This document shows, piece after piece, positions 1 to 6,612 of a stretch of DNA of 30,688 nucleotides. Where the stretch lies: NCBI GenBank assembly GCA_013287405.1, contig JABDDW010000012.1, positions 1 through 30,688 on the forward strand. Direction: 5' to 3'. Under the pieces are notes generated by a model. That model saw only the letters and a program-made list of their open reading frames with translations, was not told the DNA's origin and did no database searches. The DNA comes from Deltaproteobacteria bacterium. Its GTDB lineage: Bacteria > Bdellovibrionota > Bdellovibrionia > JABDDW01. The number at the start of each line of letters is the position of its first letter. Position 1 is the first letter of the stretch. A program made the translations under genes and the position numbers.

Positions 1-1
1 A

Positions 2-937
2 GTCGGTTCAAGTGGTTCTGGATCTGACGGTGGAATTTATGATCCAGGCTCAAATACCTGGAGTTCCATGAGCACAATCGGCGCTCCGTCTGGAAGATAT
101 TCCCACACCGCAGTTTGGACTGGAACCCAGATGGTAGTATGGGGCGGTTACTCAACTGGCTCCCCTGGTGTCTTAGGGGACGGCGGAGTTTATACGCCAA
201 GCACTGATACTTGGACCTCCGTTACTACGACAGGTGCGCCAACTGCCAGATATTATCACACAGCAGTATGGACAGGATCAGCCATGATTATCTGGGGTGG
301 AAACAACGGGTCCATTCAACTTGGTGATGGTTCAAGTTATAATCCCACAAGCAATACTTGGACTACGTTAAATGCCACGGGCGAACCTGCAGCTGTAGAC
401 ATGCACACCAACATATGGACCGGAACTTACATGATTAAGTTTGGTGGCGAAAACGGTGGTTTTGCTGACATCGACTCAGAACTTTATAACCCATCAAACA
501 CTACTTGGACTGCGGCCACTACAACAGGCTCGCCAACGGCAAGATTCTCCCACACTGCCGTATGGGATGGAACACAGATGATAATTTGGGGCGGGAACAA
601 CGGCTCTACCAATCTCAATGACGGTGGACTCTACAATCCAAGTTTAAATTCGTGGACAAGCACCACATCCACCAATGCTCCCGTCGCTCGTTCAGGACAT
701 ACAGCAATTTGGACGGGAACGGAGATGATCGTTTGGGGCGGAAGCGGGTCAAGTAGTTACCTCGGTGATGGCGGTTTGTATAACCCTAGTGGCAATACAT
801 GGACTGCGATTTCCACAACTGGATCTCCGTCAGCAAGATACGGTCATTCGGCGGTATGGACGGGTACACAGATGATTATTTTTGGTGGTGCAAATACAAG
901 TGGCGCTCTAGGTGATGGAGCAACATATACACCATAG
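2..937 (+). CDS. Kelch-repeat protein, C-terminal part (5' end outside window)
   Basis: The frame is open from base 2, so the gene starts upstream of the window. It encodes six complete repeats of about 48 residues plus the tail of an earlier one. Each repeat has the pattern [SA]R-x-x-HTAVWTG-x-x-M-I-[IV]-W/F-GG, a GDGGxYxP segment, and N-T-W near its end. This is the Kelch/galactose-oxidase blade pattern, so the product should form a beta-propeller, probably extracellular or surface-exposed as such Thr/Ser/Gly-rich proteins usually are. No catalytic motif or membrane anchor is visible in this part. The last blade ends at the stop codon with no extra domain. The repeats are also visible at DNA level as imperfect repeats of about 145 bp. 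Ligand and role are unknown. Confidence 0.85.
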   Translation, partial: VGSSGSGSDGGIYDPGSNTWSSMSTIGAPSGRYSHTAVWTGTQMVVWGGYSTGSPGVLGDGGVYTPSTDTWTSVTTTGAPTARYYHTAVWTGSAMIIWGGNNGSIQLGDGSSYNPTSNTWTTLNATGEPAAVDMHTNIWTGTYMIKFGGENGGFADIDSELYNPSNTTWTAATTTGSPTARFSHTAVWDGTQMIIWGGNNGSTNLNDGGLYNPSLNSWTSTTSTNAPVARSGHTAIWTGTEMIVWGGSGSSSYLGDGGLYNPSGNTWTAISTTGSPSARYGHSAVWTGTQMIIFGGANTSGALGDGATYTP

Positions 938-945
938 GAATAGAT

Positions 946-1095
946 GTGGAGTGTTTTCTTTTATGGATCTATGTGCTTACTGCAATTTTAAGTGGACTCG
1001 ATACCGAAGTATCTATCATTGGGGTTTTAATTTGTATGATCTATCGCTTCACCAAGCGAATATCAAAGAACTCCTTCACGATGGAGGTGAGTCTC
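946..1095 (+). other. Small membrane-protein segment in frame with the next gene
   Basis: This stretch is open in the same frame as the zinc-ribbon gene at 1096 and could be its N-terminal extension from a GTG at 946, giving 134 residues in total. It encodes a hydrophobic segment containing LWIYVLTAILSG and TEVS. The translation of 4261-4377 is similar (TWLYTFSCILFG, TEVS at the same spacing), which suggests that both were once coding. No good ribosome binding site precedes 946, whereas a strong one precedes 1096. I therefore list it separately as a possible extension or remnant. Confidence 0.4.
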
Positions 1096-1350
1096 ATGAA
1101 TAAACTCACGCCTAAACAAGTGAATGAGCGCACCGTTCCGTGCATTGTTTTTGGTGTCATTATGATGTTGGTGGGTGTCGGTAACGAAAATATTTATACT
1201 GTCCTTGCTGGATTAGCATTTGTGGTTTTTGGAGCATTTGCAAAACATGCAGCGACAAATTCGCAGGAATGCCCTTTTTGTAAATCGAAAATTCATAAAG
1301 AAGCAAGTGTGTGTCCTAAATGTCAAAGGGAGCAAAAGAATGTCGCGTAA
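1096..1350 (+). CDS. Small membrane protein with C-terminal zinc ribbon
   Basis: This is an 84-residue protein. The ATG at 1096 follows a good ribosome binding site (GGAGGTGA at 1083-1090), which is why I prefer it to the longer in-frame GTG at 946. Residues of about 15-50 form one or two hydrophobic segments. The C-terminus has two CxxC pairs (CPFC and CPKC, 13 residues apart), the layout of a zinc-ribbon knuckle facing the cytoplasm. No enzyme family is recognisable. The gene is the first of a run of plus-strand genes that encode lipoproteins and secreted proteins. Its product may be a small membrane accessory protein, but that is a guess from position. Confidence 0.6.
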   Translation: MNKLTPKQVNERTVPCIVFGVIMMLVGVGNENIYTVLAGLAFVVFGAFAKHAATNSQECPFCKSKIHKEASVCPKCQREQKNVA

Positions 1351-1406
1351 AGAATAGCGCAAATAGATTTATTATTCGGTTCAAACTTTTAAGGGGGGAC
1401 GTTATC

Positions 1407-2108
1407 ATGAAAAAAGTATTTTTAACTTTACCTTGTGCTTTGATGGTGGCCTGTTCGTCAGTGCCACAGCCACAAAGTCAATCTCAAATGCAAACGCCAG
1501 AAACCCAAGGCGACAAAGTTCTTGCCCGAATTGATGATTTGCCCGCAAGGCCGTCATGGCTTAAAGAATCGGACCCATTCCGCATTGAAGGAGGATATGT
1601 CATCTCCCTTGGCCAAACATTAATTCCCGCTGATAACCGTGTCGAGGCCGCTTACCGAATTGCCGAGAATAACGCCAAAGGCGCTATTGCTGGAGCCATT
1701 GAGCAGCGTTTAGAATTTATTTTCCAAAACGCAGAAGAAGGGACTGAGATGGATACCACTCAGGCCCGTTATATCGGGGCGGAGGCTTCTAAATTGACGA
1801 CTTCTTCGTTACGCTTGGAGCATCGTTACTGGGAAAAAGTTGCAACAACGACCGATAGCGGCCAACGGATTACTCAGTATCGTATTTTTACAACGGTCAA
1901 GATGCCTGAGAGTGATTTCAAAAGGGCTGTCATTGATGCCATCCGTAGAAGTCAAGGACGACAAGGGATCAGTGCTGAATTTGCACAAAAAGTTAATGAA
2001 CATTGGGACAAGTTTGTTAGTGGCAACGATAGTAAAACGACAAGCACAACGGCCAAGGCCGATAAACCCGCCACGACAGAGAAGCCCAGCGAAGATGGGA
2101 ACGAGTAA
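1407..2108 (+). CDS. LPP20-like lipoprotein
   Basis: The ATG at 1407 follows AAGGGGGG at 1391-1398. The first 20 residues are a lipoprotein signal peptide (MKKVFLTLP, then the lipobox LMVAC), so the mature protein should start at a lipidated cysteine, probably at the outer membrane. After a Gln/Pro/Ser-rich linker comes a domain with PSWL, a GYVISLGQT strand and a long helix rich in A and E (AAYRIAENNAKGAIAGAIEQ). It ends with a strand region (YWEKVATTT to YRIFTTVKMP). This order matches the LPP20/FlgP-type fold of bacterial surface lipoproteins. The last 35 residues are a low-complexity Lys/Thr/Glu tail. A longer in-frame start at 1320 would bury the signal peptide and is unlikely. The next genes also encode envelope proteins, so a shared envelope complex is plausible. 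Confidence 0.7.
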   Translation: MKKVFLTLPCALMVACSSVPQPQSQSQMQTPETQGDKVLARIDDLPARPSWLKESDPFRIEGGYVISLGQTLIPADNRVEAAYRIAENNAKGAIAGAIEQRLEFIFQNAEEGTEMDTTQARYIGAEASKLTTSSLRLEHRYWEKVATTTDSGQRITQYRIFTTVKMPESDFKRAVIDAIRRSQGRQGISAEFAQKVNEHWDKFVSGNDSKTTSTTAKADKPATTEKPSEDGNE

Positions 2109-2128
2109 AGTTTTAGTAGTGGGTGGTT

Positions 2129-3010
2129 ATGAGGACTTTATTTAAGTGTGCTTACACCTTAATGGCTTCGATCTTGATTGGATGTGCATCGGCCCCGCCA
2201 ATGTACGATGCCAAAGGATTTGAGAAAAGGGTTGCCAACAATCCGATTTGTCTTGATGGCAAGGGAGTAAAAGTTTTCTCCATCACGACTGCGACCTATG
2301 TTGGTGTAGCGCCAGGTAGGTCCTTGGCTGAAGTCAGTAGCACTCAAGATGACTATGCTAAGGCCGCCGACGCTATCTCAAAGAATATATTTCAACTCCT
2401 ATCCCAAGTTGAAATAATTGAAGATGGCCAAGGTCTTAAGTATAATTCCATTGCTAAACCCACAATGGTTTTTGCGGCAGTTATCACCCTTGGAGTTGTT
2501 GGTATTCTGGTTTCGGCTGAACCAGAGGATTTCTATAAACCTGAACTTCACGTTCGCTCTAGTTTAGACATTCGAGACATTCACCTAGTCAGAGTTTCAA
2601 ATAACCCGCTTGAGTTCGTTGTCTGCAAAACTGAAACTTGCGGAGGACTTAAAGAACCGTTTAGTCACAAAGAAATTCTTCAAGGGAATAACAGTGGGCA
2701 AGCCTATTATTATGTAGCAAGTAAGAACGCCCCTTCTATTGCTATCTTGGAATTTGACAAGTCCCCTCTTGAGCCAGATCCACTCTCGGCCACTGTCATA
2801 GAGACGGGCTTTGATCTTCACAATTTTTTGAGCCAAAACTATTTCGATCCAAATAAAGATAGGGGACCAGCATCCTTGGCTGATGCTTTTAACTTGGGAA
2901 TTAAGATAACAAAGACTGTCCGTGGCCCATGGATTATCCAAAAGGTAACTTTTAACCCTAGTGAGGTTTGTAGAAATGTTCGGTCATCTACTGAACTTTA
3001 CTCTCATTAG
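2129..3010 (+). CDS. Putative lipoprotein, unknown function
   Basis: This 293-residue protein starts at ATG 2129 behind GGGTGG; a GTG at 2123 is also in frame. The N-terminus is a lipoprotein signal with the lipobox LIGC followed by ASAPP. A central hydrophobic stretch of about 18 residues (near residues 113-131, from VFAAVITLG) could be a membrane helix or a buried strand pair. Several cysteines (in PICLDG, VCKTETC and EVC) may form disulfides, fitting a periplasmic location. I do not recognise a family. The gene begins 20 bases after the LPP20-like gene and overlaps the next one by 35 bases, so the three genes are probably co-transcribed and work in the same envelope process. Confidence 0.6.
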   Translation: MRTLFKCAYTLMASILIGCASAPPMYDAKGFEKRVANNPICLDGKGVKVFSITTATYVGVAPGRSLAEVSSTQDDYAKAADAISKNIFQLLSQVEIIEDGQGLKYNSIAKPTMVFAAVITLGVVGILVSAEPEDFYKPELHVRSSLDIRDIHLVRVSNNPLEFVVCKTETCGGLKEPFSHKEILQGNNSGQAYYYVASKNAPSIAILEFDKSPLEPDPLSATVIETGFDLHNFLSQNYFDPNKDRGPASLADAFNLGIKITKTVRGPWIIQKVTFNPSEVCRNVRSSTELYSH

Positions 3011-3659
3011 TATGGTGGCGCTCGGTGCCGGTCTTCCAACTTGGGTCACAAGTGGGGCAACCTCTAATAGTGGATCATATTTTGTTATCTGTAGCGCCGA
3101 TGCCCTTGATCCCCAGGAGGCCGAAGAATTAGCTCAAAGCCGATGCCTCGCTAGTGCCGCAAAACTTAGCGGAGTAACTGTTCAAATCCATTCTAAGACC
3201 GTTGAGAGTGTTACTGGGAATGACTCAAGTGAAGTCGCAGAGATCCAACCCATCCACCGTCCTGTTCAGTGTCTCTGGACCAATCGTTATCTTGAGTCAC
3301 AAGGGACAGGCTTTCGAGTTTGGCTTAGGTGTTCTGTTTCCAAAAGATCTGTCGAGAGCATGAAAAACCAAACGGCACCAGGCAACGGGGATCAAGATAG
3401 TAATGCCTCCCTGCCCGCCTTTAAGAAAGCCATCGTTGTAGCCATCAGTGTCCCGCCCGCTGAACTTTACTCCGTCGGGGGTGATCGTGGGGAGCGCATC
3501 ATTAATACTTCAAGTAATCCCACGAATCTAGAGATTAAAGAAGGAGATCAGTGGATCGTGGCCAAAAGACATGGCTACCACGACAACAAAGTTTTACTTA
3601 ATCCGTGGCAGAACGGTGACGTTTTAAACTTAAATTTCCAACTTGATCGAGGAATTTAA
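2976..3659 (+). CDS. Secreted protein with PEGA-like C-terminal domain
   Basis: The ATG at 2976 follows GTGAGG and overlaps the previous gene by 35 bases; an in-frame GTG at 2961 is possible. The N-terminus is a signal peptide (hydrophobic core LISMVALGAGL). Residues of about 35-125 contain an A/E-rich helix (EAEELAQSRCLASAAK), then LSGV and a region ending in W-T-N-R-Y-L-E and W-L-R-C. This resembles LPP20/FlgT-like periplasmic domains that bind partner lipoproteins. The C-terminal 80 residues start with a VVAISVPPAELYSVGG strand and continue through GDQWIVAKRHGY and a final strand pair, as in PEGA domains, which are found in surface proteins. It probably acts in the periplasm or at the cell surface with the two lipoproteins encoded upstream. 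Exact function unknown. Confidence 0.6.
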   Translation: MFGHLLNFTLISMVALGAGLPTWVTSGATSNSGSYFVICSADALDPQEAEELAQSRCLASAAKLSGVTVQIHSKTVESVTGNDSSEVAEIQPIHRPVQCLWTNRYLESQGTGFRVWLRCSVSKRSVESMKNQTAPGNGDQDSNASLPAFKKAIVVAISVPPAELYSVGGDRGERIINTSSNPTNLEIKEGDQWIVAKRHGYHDNKVLLNPWQNGDVLNLNFQLDRGI

Positions 3660-3693
3660 TAACGGACTTCAATGTCCTACGAAGGAGGTCTTT

Positions 3694-4170
3694 ATGGATA
3701 AAAATGGTGACGAGTTGATAAGAAAAGGTAATACGCTCATGGCCGCCGCCCGCGAAGGGAAAATAGGTTTTGCGGAGAGTGATATTCGCGCCCTTCAAAA
3801 CGCCTACTTGAGGAGCCGCAGTGGATCTTTTCTTACAAGTTGGACCCCCGTATTTATAATTTTTATTATGGGGGCACTTACGTTTATTTCGGGATCTGTG
3901 CAAGAATACGCTGCCCTACCTCGACATACTGCCGCTTATCAGGCCGCCACCGTTTCGTTAATGTACGGTGGTCAAACAAACGATGACGCAATTCTTGCAT
4001 CAGTTCACAGAGAAGAACAAGAAACGGGAAGCCAGATAAGAGCAGGGTTCTTGTTAATCATTGGTGCGGTTGTCTATGGAGTCATGCTCCGAAAGTACAA
4101 TGCAAGGGGAAAGAAGTACGTGAGCTTTGTTCAAACAGAGTATCCAAAACTAGAGAAGGAGGCAGCTTAG
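3694..4170 (+). CDS. Two-helix membrane protein, unknown function
   Basis: The ATG at 3694 has a near-perfect ribosome binding site (AAGGAGGT at 3682-3689). The 158-residue product has a soluble N-terminal helix region (about residues 1-45), a hydrophobic helix (WTPVFIIFIMGALTFI) and a loop of about 50 residues. A second hydrophobic helix (GFLLIIGAVVYGVML) and a basic tail follow. The topology is thus probably two membrane helices with a periplasmic loop. No family is recognised. It is the last intact gene of the 1096-4170 block, whose other products are mostly exported. It may be the inner-membrane member of that group. Confidence 0.6.
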   Translation: MDKNGDELIRKGNTLMAAAREGKIGFAESDIRALQNAYLRSRSGSFLTSWTPVFIIFIMGALTFISGSVQEYAALPRHTAAYQAATVSLMYGGQTNDDAILASVHREEQETGSQIRAGFLLIIGAVVYGVMLRKYNARGKKYVSFVQTEYPKLEKEAA

Positions 4171-4221
4171 AGAAATTCTTTAGCCCGATAGTTGAACACG
4201 CCATTCTTTCTATGGGAGTGA

Positions 4222-4377
4222 TGGGATTTGAGACTCACATTGAACGAAAAAATCGGAGGTCCTCTAACTTGGCTTTATACCTTCTCTTGCATTTTGTTTG
4301 GTGAAGAAACCGAGGTTTCAGTATTTATATTGTGTATCTATGGGATTAGCAAAGGAGTTTGTAAGATTTTAAAGTGA
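4222..4377 (+). pseudogene. Remnant of small membrane protein related to 946-1095
   Basis: The frame between the stop at 4219-4221 and the stop at 4375-4377 has no ATG but encodes a sequence similar to the 946-1095 segment. Shared features are W-x-Y, I-L-x-G and T-E-V-S at identical spacing, followed by a hydrophobic stretch and a basic end. Only weak alternative starts (TTG) are present. It ends one base before the stop codon of the convergent aspartic protease gene. It is best read as a decayed or incomplete copy. Confidence 0.4.
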
Positions 4378-4806
4378 CTAGCCTACTGATTTTTCGTCAA
4401 AACGAAGATCAACCAAATTGCCGTTCTTAAACAGTAAAGAAAAATATCGAAGAAAGGACATTCCAAGAACTATGTCCTCGCAACTGTTGCTGACGGAGGC
4501 GCGGATACCTTTAAGAAAAATTATTTCTCCTATAGACGTTTTAAGTCGTATATCAACCTCGGTTACAGCTTCCTTTACCGAGCCATTTGCTGTATCTGAT
4601 ATTTCCGCACCCCCGGGCGGGAATACGCCAGGCGTTTCATCCAACAACCGTTTTGGAATAAGAATACCAGAGGCTCCTGTGTCAATCATCCCTTGAACAC
4701 GAACAAAAGCATTCTGGCCTGGTGGGCTGATTTCAACGGGGACATAGAGGACATCTGCGTCGTTTTCTTCAAATTCAAATTGGCTACCATTTCTAAATAT
4801 CTTCAT
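4378..4806 (-). CDS. Retropepsin-like aspartic protease
   Basis: This is a 142-residue, single-domain protein. It has the catalytic motif DTGAS (Asp42, preceded by GMI and followed by GILIP) and, near the C-terminus, a hydrophobic-hydrophobic-G motif in IVLGMSFLRYF. This is the pattern of clan AA single-domain aspartic proteases related to retropepsins, which work as homodimers. No signal peptide or membrane helix is visible, so it is probably cytoplasmic. Its physiological substrate cannot be told from the sequence. A small gene starts the transcript 20 bases upstream (4827-4991). The ATG at 4806 has only a weak ribosome binding site, so translation may depend on that upstream gene. Confidence 0.8.
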   Translation of the reverse strand: MKIFRNGSQFEFEENDADVLYVPVEISPPGQNAFVRVQGMIDTGASGILIPKRLLDETPGVFPPGGAEISDTANGSVKEAVTEVDIRLKTSIGEIIFLKGIRASVSNSCEDIVLGMSFLRYFSLLFKNGNLVDLRFDEKSVG

Positions 4807-4826
4807 GCCTATTAAAGATTACTACG

Positions 4827-4991
4827 TTACTGAATTTTCAATAAGTCCAACCATTGCTTATGTTGGACGTACTTTCCGTAAGCCTGTCTATATTGCTGAA
4901 GGAGACGCTCCTTCTCCTGGCCATTCTGGCTATTAGCAGCCCTTGTCCAAAGAATTTTCACTTGATTTTGCAATGCCTTGAGTAATTCCAT
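4827..4991 (-). CDS. Small basic helical protein, 54 residues
   Basis: This open frame begins with MELLKALQNQVKILW and ends LLKIQ. An AGAAGG ribosome binding site lies about 8 bases before the ATG. The product is rich in Q, K, L and Y and lacks proline, so it should be largely helical, possibly a coiled coil. It contains LWTRAANSQNG and two Y-x-x-[AY] segments. I do not recognise it. It is followed 20 bases later by the aspartic protease gene on the same strand, so it may be that protease's partner, substrate or regulator. The good ribosome binding site, the compact spacing and the absence of a competing gene support it being real. Confidence 0.5.
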   Translation of the reverse strand: MELLKALQNQVKILWTRAANSQNGQEKERLLQQYRQAYGKYVQHKQWLDLLKIQ

Positions 4992-5039
4992 AAAAATATC
5001 CTTCTCCCATCATTCTTATCGGTCTTTTGTTTTAATACT

Positions 5040-5073
5040 TTAGCTGATAATTTATTGGCTAAATTAGCTGATA
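5040..5073. repeat. Two direct repeats TTAGCTGATA, operator-like
   Basis: The 10-base word TTAGCTGATA occurs at 5040-5049 and at 5064-5073, 24 bases apart, or a little over two helical turns. The second copy ends exactly where the -35 box of the promoter at 5074 starts. The position suggests binding sites for a repressor, possibly the ribbon-helix-helix protein encoded just downstream, but this is inferred. Confidence 0.45.
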
Positions 5074-5102
5074 TTGTAAAAAGTACAAATTTGTAATATA
5101 AT
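5074..5102 (+). promoter_or_regulatory. Sigma70-type promoter for the gene at 5108, probably leaderless
   Basis: A -35 box TTGTAA (5074-5079, 4 of 6 consensus bases) is separated by exactly 17 bases from a perfect -10 box TATAAT (5097-5102). The expected transcription start is around 5108-5110. That coincides with the ATG at 5108, so the messenger would have little or no leader. No ribosome binding site precedes the ATG, which agrees. Confidence 0.6.
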
Positions 5103-5107
5103 AAGCT

Positions 5108-5329
5108 ATGGCAAAGAAAGAGAAGTATCCATACAAAGACTACCCCGTGCTTGGCTACCGCGTAACTAAGGCCATTTACGACGAAATAACAGGTGTTTTG
5201 GAAGAGGTGCTAAACCTTTGGAATAAAGAGCTAGAGGCTCACGAGAAGTTATATAAAAAAAATGATATTTTTATTAAGGCTTTAAAGCGAGGTTTAAGCC
5301 AATTAGAGGCAGAAAAGAAGAAGAAGTGA
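5108..5329 (+). CDS. Small ribbon-helix-helix-like DNA-binding protein
   Basis: The product has 73 residues and is strongly basic at both ends (KKEK near the start, KKKK at the end). The order is a short strand (LGYRVTKAIYDEI), an amphipathic helix (TGVLEEVLNLWNKELEAHEK), then KNDIFIKALKRGLSQLE. The last part resembles the second helix of CopG/Arc-type proteins, in which a 'regulated' residue set is followed by I-x-x-A-L-x-x-G-L. The family call is therefore tentative. Such proteins are dimeric repressors or relaxosome accessory proteins in mobile elements. The start codon lies 5 bases after a perfect -10 box, and the promoter carries direct repeats, so autoregulation is likely. This is the first gene I assign to the integrated element. 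Confidence 0.55.
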   Translation: MAKKEKYPYKDYPVLGYRVTKAIYDEITGVLEEVLNLWNKELEAHEKLYKKNDIFIKALKRGLSQLEAEKKKK

Positions 5330-5341
5330 GGGCCGCCGTTG

Positions 5342-5367
5342 GTCTAGTTGAACAGTCTAGTTAAACA
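5342..5367. repeat. 13-bp tandem repeat, two copies
   Basis: GTCTAGTTGAACA (5342-5354) is followed immediately by GTCTAGTTAAACA (5355-5367), with one mismatch. It sits between the stop of the gene at 5108 and the start of the gene at 5409. The location suits an operator or a replication or recombination protein binding site. No function can be shown from sequence. Confidence 0.45.
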
Positions 5368-5408
5368 GCTCTCGTAGGATGCCGATAGAAAATAAAGGGA
5401 GCCAACGG

Positions 5409-6272
5409 ATGGATCGACGCCAACTTGCAAGTGACTGTGCCCGTGTCATTGCTGGCCACGGACACAAATTTGAACAGCTTGACGATCTTCTAACCTCAAT
5501 CGTCAATAGAGTGGCAAAGAAATTAAAAATTTCACTAAAAACGTATAGTCTAGGACGCTATCAACTGGACAGAACACTTTGTTATTTTGTTATTTTTTTC
5601 ATTTACGAACATTCTTGTAACGGTTTATCTCCTAACAAACAGGAAATCGAAAGAGCCGTGGACCTTTTTATAGAATTTAAAGAAAAGAATCGTGATCTTA
5701 CTCTAATTTCAATCAAGGGTGGACAATTAAAGTCCGCGACGGTTGAGGAGTTCCTTAATTTTCAGCATGATGACCCTATCGAGGACCGTTTCAATAGGGT
5801 CCATCGTGCAATTTTTGATAGGTGCGTTAGCGGAGCAATACACCAAGACTCCATAATTTGGACCATTGACCATCCACAAACCCCCTGGGGAGCGAATGCG
5901 TCTTCGGTGAGTCGCTTGGTCGATGACTTAATTGATGAAAAAATTCAAGTGGCTTTAGTGCGGGGAGCATATCGCTACCAGGACGGACACCTTACAGAGG
6001 AGATAAGTTTTCGAGGCTATTACGACAACAAGAGACAATACACAGTCATGTTGAAATTTGCTCAACTGGCGTTTCAAGAGAGCGTTCTTTTGATTTCTAA
6101 AAATGGAGAAACTAAAAGCTTGAATCTTGCCACTAAAGAAATCTCCTTTCTTGGAATTTGGAGTCCAATCGCTGCTCGGAAAGTTAAAGACCTTGGACCC
6201 AATGACGGATTTTCAATCATTGACGGGCAATATTATGGCATTTCTCCAACCCCTTTTGAGCAAGTGGCTTAA
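5409..6272 (+). CDS. Element protein with unrecognised domain shared with the 6602 gene
   Basis: The chosen ATG at 5409 follows AAGGGAG with 7 bases of spacing; an in-frame ATG at 5379 lacks such a site. The product has 287 residues. Its final two thirds align by eye with residues of about 337-575 of the larger protein encoded at 6602. Shared features in order are: P-N-x-x-x-I followed by F-I-x-F-K, a V-E segment, D-H-P/E-H-P, G-A-[YF]-R-Y, E-I-S, a Y, Q-E-S-x-L-[LV]-I, an I/L-G-x-W segment, D-L-G-x-x-[DE]-G and I-[ND]-G-[QK]-Y. It lacks the C-terminal winged helix of that protein. There is no signal peptide or membrane helix. I cannot name the family. Presence of two paralogues in one element suggests they form a heteromer or play complementary roles in replication, partition or defence, but no catalytic motif supports a choice. 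Confidence 0.7.
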   Translation: MDRRQLASDCARVIAGHGHKFEQLDDLLTSIVNRVAKKLKISLKTYSLGRYQLDRTLCYFVIFFIYEHSCNGLSPNKQEIERAVDLFIEFKEKNRDLTLISIKGGQLKSATVEEFLNFQHDDPIEDRFNRVHRAIFDRCVSGAIHQDSIIWTIDHPQTPWGANASSVSRLVDDLIDEKIQVALVRGAYRYQDGHLTEEISFRGYYDNKRQYTVMLKFAQLAFQESVLLISKNGETKSLNLATKEISFLGIWSPIAARKVKDLGPNDGFSIIDGQYYGISPTPFEQVA

Positions 6273-6428
6273 CCTTCTATTCGAGCTTCTCGGATTTAAG
6301 AATACAAGAATATCTATTTTACAAGTAAAACTCGACCTTACTCCTGCAAAGTACTCCCTCGGTATTATGTCTTCCTGGAATTACCGACGACCTCCAAACC
6401 GTAAGACGATGTGCTTATTTATTAAGAT

Positions 6429-6434
6429 TATAAT
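6429..6434 (+). promoter_or_regulatory. Possible -10 box before the 6478 and 6602 genes
   Basis: TATAAT is present within a very AT-rich stretch (6417-6442) about 45 bases upstream of the small gene at 6478. No convincing -35 box is found 16-18 bases upstream, so this is only a candidate start for the 6478-8611 transcript. Confidence 0.25.
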
Positions 6435-6477
6435 ATTATATTGAACGGGTGAGTGCTTATGGGGCAGGAGGGGTAGT

Positions 6478-6612
6478 ATGGGTGCGCCCCTTTCCTTTAG
6501 AGACGAAACCGCCCTACCTTTGACCGGATTGAGCAAGCATCTCTCTAAAATAGGTGAATCCGTGCCGATATTAATGACGGGCCAACTGCTGCGGGAAAAT
6601 TGTGCAAAGTAA
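6478..6612 (+). CDS. Small 44-residue protein, coupled to the 6602 gene
   Basis: This ATG has one of the best ribosome binding sites in the window (AGGAGGGG at 6466-6473). The frame encodes MGAPLSFRDETALPLTGL, then a helical stretch containing SKHLSKIGE and LMTGQLLREN. It ends at 6612, eleven bases past the GTG start of the next gene. I do not recognise it. The overlap and the lack of a good ribosome binding site for the 6602 gene suggest translational coupling, with this product either functional in its own right or acting as a translated leader. Confidence 0.55.
   Translation: MGAPLSFRDETALPLTGLSKHLSKIGESVPILMTGQLLRENCAK

Noticed and set aside
2..937. Repeated DNA of about 145-base period that might be read as a satellite or CRISPR-like array
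   Set aside because: The repeats are imperfect and code for Kelch blades in one open frame; there are no constant repeats with unique spacers. No CRISPR array was seen anywhere in the window.
4992..5107. Considered as the left attachment site of the element
   Set aside because: No match to the tRNA-Asp 3' end is present here or elsewhere to the left; the region is explained by a promoter and operator repeats.
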